NCBI GenBank assembly: GCA_016926805.1
Contig: JAFGNV010000009.1
Coordinates: 1-50,911 of the forward strand
DNA length: 50,911 bases
Reading direction: 5' to 3'
From: Anaerolineae bacterium
Lineage (GTDB): Bacteria > Chloroflexota > Anaerolineae > 4572-78 > J111
Shown here: positions 1 to 8,316 of the stretch, piece by piece
Position numbering within the stretch: the first letter of the stretch is position 1
How the letters are laid out: each line of letters starts with the position of its first letter
Translations under genes and position numbers: made by a program
Notes under the pieces: generated by a model
The model's input: only the letters and a program-made list of their open reading frames with translations
Told to the model about the DNA's origin: nothing
Databases searched by the model: none

Positions 1-1
1 G

Positions 2-355
2 CTGGTGCAAACCCAACCGGCCGAAGGACTGGCCGTAGCCGCCGACAAAGTGGTCACCGTAGGCGTGGATGTGGTTATCACCGATGAATTGGCTGCCGAA
101 GGTTTGGCCCGTGAAGTAGTGCGCCGCATCCAGAACATGCGCAAGGATGCTGGGTTCGACATTGCCGACAAAATCACCATCTACTACCAAACCGAGGGCG
201 GCCTGCACCGCGTGTTCCGCGATTGGAGCGACTATATCAAAAACGAAACGCTGGCCGTGGCCATCAGGCATCAGCTCATCCCCGAAGCCGCCTTTCAGCG
301 CAAGGAAAAGGTGGATAGTTTGGACGTGATGCTGGGGGTAAAACGAGAAACCTAA
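2..355 (+). CDS. ileS: Isoleucyl-tRNA synthetase, C-terminal end (partial)
   Basis: This is the last roughly 117 codons of a class I aminoacyl-tRNA synthetase that charges tRNA-Ile in the cytoplasm; the catalytic core lies left of the window. The visible part is the C-terminal region after the anticodon-binding domain. It contains the run ELAAEGLAREVVRRIQNMRK followed by DAGFDIADKI, the usual IleS/ValS-type tail in which an E-G-x-A-R-E-x-x-R-x-I-Q motif is strongly conserved. The open frame runs in from the window edge with no upstream stop, so no start can be given. The gene ends at a TAA just before a bidirectional hairpin terminator. IleS rather than ValS or LeuS is favoured by the GLAREVVRRIQ pattern, but without the HIGH and KMSKS motifs the assignment rests on the tail alone. 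Confidence 0.85.
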   Translation: MVQTQPAEGLAVAADKVVTVGVDVVITDELAAEGLAREVVRRIQNMRKDAGFDIADKITIYYQTEGGLHRVFRDWSDYIKNETLAVAIRHQLIPEAAFQRKEKVDSLDVMLGVKRET

Positions 356-385
356 ACCCGCTTCAACTCAAATTTGAAACCAATG

Positions 386-430
386 AAAAACAGAATGCCC
401 TCATTAAATGGTGGCGACATTCTGTTTTTT
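386..430. terminator. Bidirectional intrinsic terminator between ileS and the convergent solute-binding gene
   Basis: AAAAACAGAATG at 386-397 pairs with CATTCTGTTTTT at 418-429, with a 20-nt loop. A run of T follows the stem on the plus strand and the mirrored A run gives a T run on the minus strand. It can therefore end both ileS (stop at 355) and the leftward gene that stops at 443. Confidence 0.75.
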
Positions 431-442
431 TACTCTAGCCAC

Positions 443-1651
443 TCACGAGGTCAGCGAATGATTTAACTCTTTGGCCAGCGGTTCAATATATTTGGAGACG
501 GTTTGTTCAATATCCAGTTCCGGGTCGGCCAGAAGTTCTCGCCATAACTGGCCGATGGTAATCACCAGTTTGTCTTCAATCAGGCCCCATAGATAAGTGG
601 CTCTAAAACTCCTACCTTTTTTCAGGCTTTCACCGACAACCCGGTAGTGAGGATCGGCGGTAAATGGCGGCGCGCCGAGGGCCTCGCGCCGACCCGGTAA
701 CAGGCCACTCCGGGCAATCACCTCTGTCTGCACCTGCTGGCTGGTGAGATGACGGACCAAAGCGAAAGCAACCTCGGGATGGCGACACTGCTGCCAGATC
801 ACCAGGTCCGAACCGCCAACATAGGGCGTCCCCGGAAAAATGGCCACTCCTAAATTATCTCTAACTTCAGCCGCAACATTTCCTCGCCTGACCAGATCGA
901 GGATCCAATAACCCGTGATGATGACGGCAACCTTGCCGACCTGAAACAACAGGTCGGCGTCACTGTCGGTCAAATTATGGACCGACGGCGCCAGGTAACG
1001 CCGCAAATCAAAGTAGGCTTTTATCCCGGCTCGCGCTTCGGGCAAATGAAAAAAAACGCGCTTGCCATTTGGGCTTAAAAATCGCCCGCCCAACGTCCAG
1101 ACCCACGCCGCCAGCAAGTGTAACGTTAAGTGCTGCGGGGCGGTAGGGATGGCCAGAGGCATTTCCACGCCATTTTCTTGCAGCCGTTGCAGGGTGAGGT
1201 TGAGTTGCTCAAAAGAGTTAAAGGCGGTCAACTCGTCAATTCCGGCCTGCTGCAGAAAATCGCGCCGATAATAGATCACCCGGGTATCCATTAACCAGGG
1301 AATGGCCCACACCTGCGATTCTTTCCACATCCTACTCTGCCAGACCGATGGCAAAAACACAGACGGGCCGCCCAGCATACCAACCTCGTACGCCGAAAAC
1401 TGACGCAGGACGTTCAACGAGATGAGGGTATCAATCCAGGTGGTGCCAATTTCGGAAACATCGGGGCCGGATTTGTATAACGCCATTTTGACCAGATTGG
1501 ACCAGGCAGTATCCCAGGAAAGGACCCGCAGGTTCACCTGCACGTTATGCTGCGTTTCAAATTCTTGCAACGACAACCGCAATGCTTCCAGGGCAGTATC
1601 ATTGACAAACATCGTGGAAAACTCTATTTTAGTCATTACTTCTACCCTCAT
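443..1651 (-). CDS. Solute-binding-protein-like protein (ABC sugar-binding fold), no signal peptide
   Basis: 402 residues with the pattern of a family 1/8 extracellular solute-binding protein: an N-terminal lobe with GPDVSEIGTTWIDTL, a middle WAIPWLMDTRVIYYRRDF segment (typical 'yyN/R-D' hinge region), a VAVIITGYW strand and a C-terminal helical region with SGLLPGRREAL. Such proteins normally capture sugars outside the cell for ABC importers. Here the protein begins MRVEVMTKIEFSTMF with no hydrophobic segment or lipobox, so it appears cytoplasmic. The start ATG at 1651 has GAGGGGG upstream; an in-frame ATG at 1636 is also possible. It follows the GH94 phosphorylase gene by 21 nt in the same direction, so the two are probably co-transcribed. 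No permease or ABC ATPase for sugar import is adjacent. A cytosolic sugar-sensing or regulatory role is an inference. Confidence 0.75.
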   Translation of the reverse strand: MRVEVMTKIEFSTMFVNDTALEALRLSLQEFETQHNVQVNLRVLSWDTAWSNLVKMALYKSGPDVSEIGTTWIDTLISLNVLRQFSAYEVGMLGGPSVFLPSVWQSRMWKESQVWAIPWLMDTRVIYYRRDFLQQAGIDELTAFNSFEQLNLTLQRLQENGVEMPLAIPTAPQHLTLHLLAAWVWTLGGRFLSPNGKRVFFHLPEARAGIKAYFDLRRYLAPSVHNLTDSDADLLFQVGKVAVIITGYWILDLVRRGNVAAEVRDNLGVAIFPGTPYVGGSDLVIWQQCRHPEVAFALVRHLTSQQVQTEVIARSGLLPGRREALGAPPFTADPHYRVVGESLKKGRSFRATYLWGLIEDKLVITIGQLWRELLADPELDIEQTVSKYIEPLAKELNHSLTS

Positions 1652-1672
1652 CTTTATTTCCCCCTCTCGCCC

Positions 1673-4087
1673 TCATCCCAGCACTACCCGAATCTGATGA
1701 GTTTGGCCATCCTCAAAAACCGGCACCACATTTCCGGCAATGGCTTCACCATCCACCCACATCGATTTGACACCTTTGCTGACATGAGCCGGGTTTTGCA
1801 CGTCAATCTCGTAGCGGGTGCGACGAAATTCACGGGTCACTTTGAATCCGGCCCACTGTTTCGGAAGGCAGGGGTCAATCAATAACCCCGCAAATGTGGG
1901 TCTGATACCCAAAATATACTTTGTGCCGGCCTGATACATCCACGAGGCCGTGCCACTCAGCCAACTGTTGCGGGCCAGGCCAAATTGGGGATGCTCGTCG
2001 CCAAGAATGTTTTGGGGGTAAACATAAGGTTCACATTCATACCCATCTATGCGGTTATTCTGGGCCGCCGGGTTAATCTGGTTGTAGTATTCAAAGGCCC
2101 GGTCGCCATTGCCCAGCAGGGTTTCAGCAATTATCACCCAGGGATTGGCGTGCAGAAAAATGCCGCCGTTCTCTTTGGCCCCCGGCGGATAAGTAGTAAT
2201 CCCGCCCCTGGTCGCGTCGTAGCCATTAAAACCGGGAGTACTCAACTTGATTCCGTGACGCGTGTTGAGACGCTCATACACAGCATCAAGGGCCAGTCGC
2301 GCCCGGTCGGGGGGAGCAAAACCGGAAATCACCGGCCAGGATTGACCGTTGGTGTAAATCTGGCCGTACTGGTTGGTGTGCGACCCCAATGGGATACCGT
2401 CATAGTCAAAATAGCGCACATACCATGTCCCATCCCAGGCATGCTCATTGACGCGCTGCTGCATTTCTTGATAGTAGGCGGCATATTTTTCAGCTGCCCC
2501 CGTTTCGCCGATGTGATCAAACAAATCAATCATCTCGCGCAAGGCCGTGCCGTAAAGATTGGCCGTAAACAGCGATTCGGCTCCGGCAGGCAAATTGGTG
2601 GGATCATTCCAGTCGGCAAAACCGGCCAGCGGCAGGCCGTGCGCGCCCACATCGTTGTGAGTAAACTCAATTGCCCGGCGCAGGTGATCAAACACCGCGC
2701 TCGTTTCGATGGGTTTTTCGGCTTTGTCTTTGTCATAATAGGGAATCTCCTCCTCCAGAAAAGCCAGGTCGCCGGTTTCTTTGAGATAGGCAATCACGGC
2801 CAGGATAATCCAGAGATGATCGTCGCTGTAGTATTTGGGGGCATCTTCCACCTCGCGGGAATCGCCTTCGTTGGCAACCATAGTGAGGGGATTAAATTGG
2901 TGCATGGCCGAACCGTCACGCTTTTGCACCTGCAACAGTTGGCGAATCAATGCTTTGCCTTCGTCCGGCACGTTGCCCAAAATCCCTAACACATCTTGCG
3001 AACTATCCCGAAAGCCCATGCCCCGCGCACCCAAACCAAGCTGGTACAACGACAGGTAACGCGACCAGTTTTTGGTGATGTAACACTGGTGGGGATTGTG
3101 GACATTGAGCATCTGGTTCATGCTGGCATTGGGTGTACTGACCTGCATTTTCGACAGGTAATCATCCCAAAACTGAGCCATTTCGACCAACGCCGCCGCC
3201 ACAACCTCAGGCGTGCGATATTGCTGAATAGATGGCAACACCTCCGGCAGACTCGATCCTTGCCCTAACTGGGTGATCACCTGACGCGTTGCGCCGGGGG
3301 GCACCTGGCCCAGGTGGTGCAGCAAGACTCCAATGTTGTCGCCGCGCAACGCTTCCGAGTTATTGAGTTCCGGTTGTTGCAGGCTGAGCGGGTTGGCCCA
3401 GGTACCGTACTCGTTTTGACCCAAAAACAGCTTGCGGTCCGAGTCAAAGGAAGAAACTGGATGGCTGGAGGTAAAGTAGTTGATCCGGGTATCCCGATAC
3501 ATAAAGGGATACTGTACCAGAATTTTATATCCTCCGGCTTCCCCAAACACCTTACTCTGCATCGTCTGAGGCACCCAGTCGGCGTTATTGAATTGTTTCA
3601 GGGCATCGGGATGGGTATATTCAACCACCGGGATGAGATCGATTTCCAGGGGTTTATCGGCAAGGTTGGTTACTTTAATATCCTGAACAACTCGATCACC
3701 GGCCAACGGCACAAAAATAGTCGCCTCGGTTCGCAGGTCATAAAATTCCGAGATGATGCGGGTATAGCCTAATCCCACGTGGCACTCGTACCGATCATAA
3801 GGAGCCAGGGTAGGTACATAGAAGGGGGAGAAAACCAGGTACCCGCGTCCCAACCCGGCGCGCAGGTACAGGGTGCTTCCCTTAAAATTCGACGCCGGGA
3901 GTTGGGGGATGTACTTGGTGATGCGGTTGAGCGCCGGGTCGCCTTTGCAGACCAGCATGCCGCCAGTGTGGTCAACAAATCCGCCAAAATTCAGCGTGCC
4001 AATATAATTGATCCACTTGACCGGCGTTTTGGGGTTGGTAATTACATATTCGCGATGTTCATCGTCAAAATAACCGTAAGTTGCCAT
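1673..4087 (-). CDS. GH94 family disaccharide phosphorylase (cellobiose/chitobiose phosphorylase-like)
   Basis: An 804-residue protein starting MATYGYFDDEHREYVITNP, the hallmark N-terminus of GH94 phosphorylases, followed by WINYIGT and the beta-sandwich domain. The (alpha/alpha)6 barrel carries RDSSQDVLGI and GFADWNDPTN; Asp495 in WND sits where the general acid of known cellobiose phosphorylases (about residue 490) is found. These enzymes split a beta-linked disaccharide with phosphate to sugar-1-phosphate plus free sugar, saving ATP, inside the cell. The lack of a signal peptide agrees. The start was set at ATG 4087 because GAGGTGA lies 6-7 nt upstream; the GTG at 4096 overlaps that ribosome site. 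The exact substrate (cellobiose, laminaribiose, chitobiose or other) cannot be read from the sequence. It is followed at 21 nt by the solute-binding-like gene. Confidence 0.88.
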   Translation of the reverse strand: MATYGYFDDEHREYVITNPKTPVKWINYIGTLNFGGFVDHTGGMLVCKGDPALNRITKYIPQLPASNFKGSTLYLRAGLGRGYLVFSPFYVPTLAPYDRYECHVGLGYTRIISEFYDLRTEATIFVPLAGDRVVQDIKVTNLADKPLEIDLIPVVEYTHPDALKQFNNADWVPQTMQSKVFGEAGGYKILVQYPFMYRDTRINYFTSSHPVSSFDSDRKLFLGQNEYGTWANPLSLQQPELNNSEALRGDNIGVLLHHLGQVPPGATRQVITQLGQGSSLPEVLPSIQQYRTPEVVAAALVEMAQFWDDYLSKMQVSTPNASMNQMLNVHNPHQCYITKNWSRYLSLYQLGLGARGMGFRDSSQDVLGILGNVPDEGKALIRQLLQVQKRDGSAMHQFNPLTMVANEGDSREVEDAPKYYSDDHLWIILAVIAYLKETGDLAFLEEEIPYYDKDKAEKPIETSAVFDHLRRAIEFTHNDVGAHGLPLAGFADWNDPTNLPAGAESLFTANLYGTALREMIDLFDHIGETGAAEKYAAYYQEMQQRVNEHAWDGTWYVRYFDYDGIPLGSHTNQYGQIYTNGQSWPVISGFAPPDRARLALDAVYERLNTRHGIKLSTPGFNGYDATRGGITTYPPGAKENGGIFLHANPWVIIAETLLGNGDRAFEYYNQINPAAQNNRIDGYECEPYVYPQNILGDEHPQFGLARNSWLSGTASWMYQAGTKYILGIRPTFAGLLIDPCLPKQWAGFKVTREFRRTRYEIDVQNPAHVSKGVKSMWVDGEAIAGNVVPVFEDGQTHQIRVVLG

Positions 4088-4290
4088 CTGGATCACCTCA
4101 AGAACGTGGAGTAGATTTTATTTTATAGGTAACAACCGCTTAGCCGGCTTTTTGCAGGTAAAAGCGACGGCCGCCTATTTTCGGCATAGCGCACGGCGCA
4201 TCCAGTATACCCCAATAATAAACCTCTTTCAAAAAGAAGACATCCACCAAGAAGAGACTATTACCCTCTTGATTCAATCTGGGGCCGGTT

Positions 4291-4319
4291 TTGCCATCCG
4301 TCGCCATTCAAGGCATAAT
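4291..4319 (+). promoter_or_regulatory. Sigma-70-like promoter for thrH
   Basis: TTGCCA (4291-4296), a 17-nt spacer and CATAAT (4314-4319) each differ from the sigma-70 consensus by one base. The expected start near 4326 gives a leader of about 40 nt with a strong AAAGGAGAT ribosome site before the GTG start of thrH. The rest of the 4088-4364 gap shows nothing else convincing. Confidence 0.55.
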
Positions 4320-4364
4320 CGGGGCTTACAAATTATTCAGGAAGACAATGAAAGGAGATAATTT

Positions 4365-4973
4365 GTGGAAATTGCCTGTCTCGATCTGGAAGGGGTCTTT
4401 TTTGGCGAAATCTGGATTAATTTTTCTAAAACCACCGGGATTGAAGCGTTGAAACTGACCACCCGCGATGTGCCGGATTATAACCTGCTGATGCAGCGCC
4501 GTCTCCGCATTCTCAAAGAAAATCAACTCGGTTTGCCCGATATTCAGGCCGTGATTGACCAGATGGAACCACTCGACGGGGCGTTGGATTTTATCAATTG
4601 GCTGCGCGAACGCTTCCAGGTGATTATTCTATCCGACACCTTTTATGAATTTGCCGCCCCCCTGATGAAAAAACTGGCCTATCCCACCCTCTTATGCAAT
4701 TATCTGGAGATAGACGGCAACGGTTTTGTGGCCAATTATAAACTCCGGCAGCAGGACCAAAAACGCCAATCCGTCCAGGCCTTCCGCAATCTAAACTATC
4801 GCGTCATTGCCGCCGGGGACTCGTACAATGATATGACTATGTTGAGTGAGGCCGACGCCGGCATCCTGTTTTGCCCCCCTGATAACGTCATGGCTGAGTA
4901 TCCCCATTTTCCGGTCACCTGGAATTATAACGAGTTACGCGAGGCGTTTTTGCAAGCCAGGAATGGTCTCTAG
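4365..4973 (+). CDS. thrH: ThrH: phosphoserine phosphatase/homoserine phosphotransferase-type HAD enzyme
   Basis: A 202-residue HAD-superfamily enzyme very close in layout to the bifunctional ThrH of Pseudomonas, which dephosphorylates phosphoserine and can pass the phosphate to homoserine (serine and threonine synthesis). Visible motifs: MEIACLDLEGVF with the first HAD motif (DLEG), IILSDTFYEF (motif II, Ser/Thr region), a Lys/Arg-containing RQQDQKRQSV segment and AGDSYNDMTML (motif IV acidic pair). The length equals that of the family. The start is GTG 4365, chosen because AAGGAGAT lies 6-7 nt upstream and the reading frame gives the conserved MEIACLDLEG start. Expression is probably from the promoter at 4291-4319. 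The next genes to the right include the fused homocysteine methyltransferase, suggesting a loose amino-acid metabolism neighbourhood. Confidence 0.92.
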   Translation: MEIACLDLEGVFFGEIWINFSKTTGIEALKLTTRDVPDYNLLMQRRLRILKENQLGLPDIQAVIDQMEPLDGALDFINWLRERFQVIILSDTFYEFAAPLMKKLAYPTLLCNYLEIDGNGFVANYKLRQQDQKRQSVQAFRNLNYRVIAAGDSYNDMTMLSEADAGILFCPPDNVMAEYPHFPVTWNYNELREAFLQARNGL

Positions 4974-4979
4974 AAGCCA

Positions 4980-5113
4980 TAGGACTTACGCAGTTCGCAT
5001 CCTGAGTAGCCCGGCAAGGGCGTATCGAAGGGCGCGAACGCCTCAAAACGTACCCTTCGATACGGCTATCGCCTACTCAGGATGCGTTTTGAGGCTCAAC
5101 TGCGTAAGTCCTA
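4980..5113. repeat. MITE-like nested inverted-repeat element with TA-flanked termini
   Basis: A 134-bp non-coding element bounded by perfect 16-bp inverted repeats, TAGGACTTACGCAGTT (4980-4995) and its complement (5098-5113). If the terminal TA on each side is a target duplication, the core ends are GGACTTACGCAGTT. Inside lie three further inverted pairs: CGCATCCTGAGTAG (4996-5009 with 5073-5086), CGTATCGAAGGG (5021-5032 with 5053-5064) and CCTCAAAACG (5041-5050 with 5085-5094). The order is A-B-C-D-C'-B'-D'-A'. No ORF is inside. A TA target and short terminal repeats are typical of IS630/Tc1-type MITEs; no transposase for it is in the window. Confidence 0.75.
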
Positions 5114-5152
5114 AGCCAATAAACTACAGGCCAAGTGGTTAGGGGTATTCCT

Positions 5153-5794
5153 ATGGGGCAACCTCCCTCCTGGACGCCAGGCAGCCAAATTGTATACCGT
5201 GAAGTCTGGCAAAACAAAGTCTGGACCGCCAGGCCCGTGACGGTTGTTGAAGACACCCCTCATCTGATAGCCCTGTACTTGTGCTCAGGAACGCGCTGGA
5301 AAATACCTGCTCTACCTGACCCAAACATCGACCGCGCCTATTTGTTCAATCATCTTCTCGCAGCAGGTGTCTGGCAACTGATCGACACCACGTGGCGATG
5401 GGGAGACACCCTACTGCTCATCCGGCCAGGCGAAGCTCACGCCATTCACGTGATGTGGCGCGACGCCGACAGAGCCTTTACCGGATGGTATATTAACCTG
5501 CAAGAACCACTCCGCCGCACGCCTATCGGGTTCGACTTTATGGATCAGGAATTAGACATTGTGGTCAAGCCTGATCTATCCGGCTGGACCTGGAAGGACG
5601 AAACTGGATTTCAGCAAGCAGAAGAAATGGGATTGTTTTCTCGCTGGGAAACCCGGCAAATTAGAGCGGAAGCCGAACGCGTCCTCGAACGGGTTCGCGC
5701 CAAAGCATCTCCCTTCAATGACGGTTGGGAAACGTGGGTTCCCAATCCTGATTGGCCGATTCCGGTTTTGCCGGACGGCTGGGATATAATCTAA
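5153..5794 (+). CDS. DUF402/FomD-like domain protein
   Basis: A 213-residue soluble protein with the DUF402 (FomD-like) barrel: an N-terminal beta-rich part with GSQIVYREVW and RPVTVVED, then WGDTLLLIRPGEAHAIHVMW, a GWYINLQEPLRRTPIGFDFMD block containing the conserved Y-x-N-L-x-x-P and D-x-x-L-D acidic residues, and a C-terminal helix rich in E and R. Members such as FomD hydrolyse nucleotide conjugates with metal ions; the DQELDIVV and DLSGWTWKDE acidic residues fit such a site. The ATG at 5153 is preferred to GTG 5135 because AGGGGT lies 7 nt upstream. The C-terminal tail PNPDWPIPVLPDGWDII is family-like. The gene starts 40 bp after the inverted-repeat element and ends 15 bp before the methyltransferase gene. 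The actual substrate is unknown. Confidence 0.75.
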   Translation: MGQPPSWTPGSQIVYREVWQNKVWTARPVTVVEDTPHLIALYLCSGTRWKIPALPDPNIDRAYLFNHLLAAGVWQLIDTTWRWGDTLLLIRPGEAHAIHVMWRDADRAFTGWYINLQEPLRRTPIGFDFMDQELDIVVKPDLSGWTWKDETGFQQAEEMGLFSRWETRQIRAEAERVLERVRAKASPFNDGWETWVPNPDWPIPVLPDGWDII

Positions 5795-5809
5795 TCTGGA
5801 GAAGTGAGG

Positions 5810-7681
5810 ATGGTCAATAATTTTTTGCAGCAACTCGACGCCCGTCCTTTGTTATGCGATGGGGCGATGGGCACGATGATTTACAGCAAAGGCATTGCCT
5901 TTGAACGCTGTTTTGATGAGTTGAATCTCACCAACCCGGCCCTCGTGGCCGAGATTCACCGCGCCTACATCGACGCCGGAGCCGATGTGATTGAAACCAA
6001 CACCTTTGGAGCCAACCGCCTCAAGTTGGGCGAACACGGCCTGGCCGGCAAAGTCAGCGAGATCAACCGGGCCGGCGCGCAACTGGCCCGCCGGGTGGTG
6101 GATGCGTCTTTTAAGGAGGTCTTTGTCGCCGGGTCGGTGGGGCCGCTGGGGGCCAGATTGGCTCCGCTGGGGCGGGTGAGCGCCCACGAAGCCCACGATG
6201 CCTTTCAAGAACAGGTCGCCGCCTTGATTGAGGGTGGGGTTGACCTGCTCCTCTTTGAAACCTTTGCCGACCTGCGAGAAATACGCGAAGCGATTATCGC
6301 CGGACGGGAGGTCTCCACCGACATCCCGATAGTGGCCCAACTCACCTTTACCCAGGACGGCCGCACCCCCCTGGGACACACCCCGCAAAAAATCGCCGAG
6401 CAACTGGCCGACCTGCCCATCGATGTGATTGGCCTTAATTGCTCGGTTGGTCCTGCGGACGTGCTGCGCACATTGCAAAGCCTGGGGCGCTCATTACCCG
6501 ATGGCACCCGGCTTTCGGCTCAACCCAACGCCGGTTGGCCGGAGCGAGTTGGCGGGCGGATTATGTACCCTGCTCCCCCCGAGTACTTTGGCGATTACGC
6601 TTTGGCTTTTATTCAGACCGGCGCCCGACTCGTAGGGGGCTGCTGCGGTACTACTCCGGAGCACATCACCCACATGCGCGCCGCCCTGGATAATCCTACC
6701 CGCGAAGTTGCCCACCTGCTGGTCTCCGGCGCCGAAGCCAAACTGTCCACCTCGGCGGATACGGTTGGGCCAACTCGTATGGCCCAACAATTGGCAGCCG
6801 GGGAGTTTGTCATCGGGGTGGAAATGAGTCCGCCCAAAGGCTTTTCCACCGAACGTCTATTGGCCGGAGCGACCACTCTGCAGGCCGCCGGAGCCGATGT
6901 GATCAATCTGGCCGACAGTCCCCGCGCCCGGATGCGCATGAGTCCCTGGGCCGTGTGTCACCTTGTTCAGCACCAACTGGATATGGAAACCGTGCTCCAC
7001 TTTCCCACCCGGGGCCGCAACATTTTGCGCGTTCAGGGCGATCTACTGGCAGCCCACGCCCTCAACGTGCGCAACATTTTTGTGGTGATGGGCGACCCCA
7101 CCTCCATCGGCGAGTATCCCGACGCCCTAAATGAGTACGATGTAGTCCCCTCCGGTTTGATCAAACTGCTAACCCAGGGCTTTAACCAGGGCCTTGACTA
7201 CGGTGGCGAACCGCTGCTCCAACCGACCAATTTCCTGGTCGGCTGCGCCGTCAACCTGTCCCCGCCCGACCCGGAACGTGAGCTAAAAGTGCTGCATCGC
7301 AAAATAGAAAGTGGCGCCAACTTCGCCCTCAGCCAGCCAATTTACAACGCAGCTGCGGCGCAGTCCTTTGTGGCCCGCTATCAGGAGCAGTACGGCCCCC
7401 TGAATTTACACCTCCTGGCCGGGGTGCTGCCGCTCTACAACGCTCGTCACGCCGAATTTTTGCACAACGAAGTCCCCGGCATCAACATCCCCGACGAGAT
7501 TCGCCAGCGCATGCGCAGCGCGGGTGACAAAGGCGCGGCAGAGGGGCTGGCTCTGGCCCGCGAACTCATTGCCGGGTTACGCGCCTTTACCCACGGTATC
7601 TATTTGATGCCGCCGTTTGAACGTTTCGACCTGGCCGCCCAACTGATTGAGTCGGTGAAACAGGAGATAGAAGTAGCTTGA
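5810..7681 (+). CDS. Bifunctional homocysteine S-methyltransferase / 5,10-methylenetetrahydrofolate reductase
   Basis: A 623-residue two-domain cytoplasmic enzyme of the YitJ type. Residues 1-290 form the zinc-dependent homocysteine methyltransferase barrel: LLCDGAMGTMIY at the start, ETNTFGANR, and the zinc ligands Cys211 (GLNCS) and Cys278/Cys279 (GGCCGTTPEH). Residues about 330-620 form the FAD-dependent MTHFR barrel, with VGVEMSPPKGF, NLADSPRARM and GGEPLLQPTNFLVG. Together they could reduce methylene-THF to methyl-THF and move the methyl group to homocysteine without cobalamin, although some homologues only do one step. The start ATG 5810 has GGAG at 5798-5801 with 8 nt spacing; GTG 5804 is a possible alternative. 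It lies 15 bp after the DUF402 gene, so both may share a transcript. Confidence 0.92.
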   Translation: MVNNFLQQLDARPLLCDGAMGTMIYSKGIAFERCFDELNLTNPALVAEIHRAYIDAGADVIETNTFGANRLKLGEHGLAGKVSEINRAGAQLARRVVDASFKEVFVAGSVGPLGARLAPLGRVSAHEAHDAFQEQVAALIEGGVDLLLFETFADLREIREAIIAGREVSTDIPIVAQLTFTQDGRTPLGHTPQKIAEQLADLPIDVIGLNCSVGPADVLRTLQSLGRSLPDGTRLSAQPNAGWPERVGGRIMYPAPPEYFGDYALAFIQTGARLVGGCCGTTPEHITHMRAALDNPTREVAHLLVSGAEAKLSTSADTVGPTRMAQQLAAGEFVIGVEMSPPKGFSTERLLAGATTLQAAGADVINLADSPRARMRMSPWAVCHLVQHQLDMETVLHFPTRGRNILRVQGDLLAAHALNVRNIFVVMGDPTSIGEYPDALNEYDVVPSGLIKLLTQGFNQGLDYGGEPLLQPTNFLVGCAVNLSPPDPERELKVLHRKIESGANFALSQPIYNAAAAQSFVARYQEQYGPLNLHLLAGVLPLYNARHAEFLHNEVPGINIPDEIRQRMRSAGDKGAAEGLALARELIAGLRAFTHGIYLMPPFERFDLAAQLIESVKQEIEVA

Positions 7682-7758
7682 CGCCGTCCCTGATTTGAGT
7701 TACTATGCAACCTGCGAACCGACATTACTTACTCAACCCAAAACAAGGTACTTATCTC

Positions 7759-8250
7759 ATGAGCAGCATTCCTGAAATCATTTCCTATTTAGAGTTTGGC
7801 CGGGCAGAACTGCTCAATTCTATTGAGGGGCTGTCTCAGCGTGAACTCACGCACATTCCCATCTACGAGGATTGGACCGTTAAGGATGTGCTGGCCCACA
7901 TTATTGGTTGGGATCAGTGGATACTGGAAATTTTGCCCCTCATCCGGCAAAACCGGGCGGATGAAATAAAGGGGGTCAACCCTGACCGTTTCAACCGCCA
8001 AACCCTCGCGGTCTGGCGCGACAAACCCCTCTCCGAGGTCTTGACTACCATCAAGACCACGCACCGGCAAATTCTGGACATTATCGCCGGTTTGGACCAT
8101 GTTGAAATCGATATGCGCCACTCGCGAGGTAAACAGACCATTACTATCCGCAGTTATGTGATTGATATTATGGTTGAACACGAGCGCCAGCACGCCGAAG
8201 AAATTCGCCAGTGGCGCGAAGGGCTGGATAGGGCAATTGATCCCCGGTAA
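7759..8250 (+). CDS. DinB/ClbS-like four-helix-bundle protein
   Basis: A 163-residue protein with the DinB_2 / DfsB (ClbS) architecture. Typical signs are the N-terminal helix IPEIISYLEFGRAELLNSI, then IYEDWTVKDVLAHIIGWDQW and a C-terminal VEHERQHAEEIRQW. The three histidines in LAHI and EHERQH match the metal-binding triad of the fold. Family members include bacillithiol- or mycothiol-dependent transferases and the colibactin-resistance hydrolase ClbS, but the substrate here is unknown. The ATG at 7759 was chosen (AAGGT upstream and family-length N-terminus); an in-frame ATG at 7705 would add 18 residues with no obvious homology. It is the last gene before the three-hairpin repeat region. 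Confidence 0.72.
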   Translation: MSSIPEIISYLEFGRAELLNSIEGLSQRELTHIPIYEDWTVKDVLAHIIGWDQWILEILPLIRQNRADEIKGVNPDRFNRQTLAVWRDKPLSEVLTTIKTTHRQILDIIAGLDHVEIDMRHSRGKQTITIRSYVIDIMVEHERQHAEEIRQWREGLDRAIDPR

Positions 8251-8316
8251 TCATTATCATTGCCGAGCACTATACCGAGCATTTGCCTGATGGTGTCCTT
8301 CCATTATTTTCTGGTA

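Noticed and set aside
1985-2989. A 334-codon plus-strand reading frame opposite the GH94 gene
   Set aside because: It is the antisense shadow of a well conserved gene; it has no ribosome site and no recognisable domain.
4152-4361. A 69-codon plus-strand frame before thrH
   Set aside because: It covers the thrH promoter and ribosome site and shows no protein-like composition.
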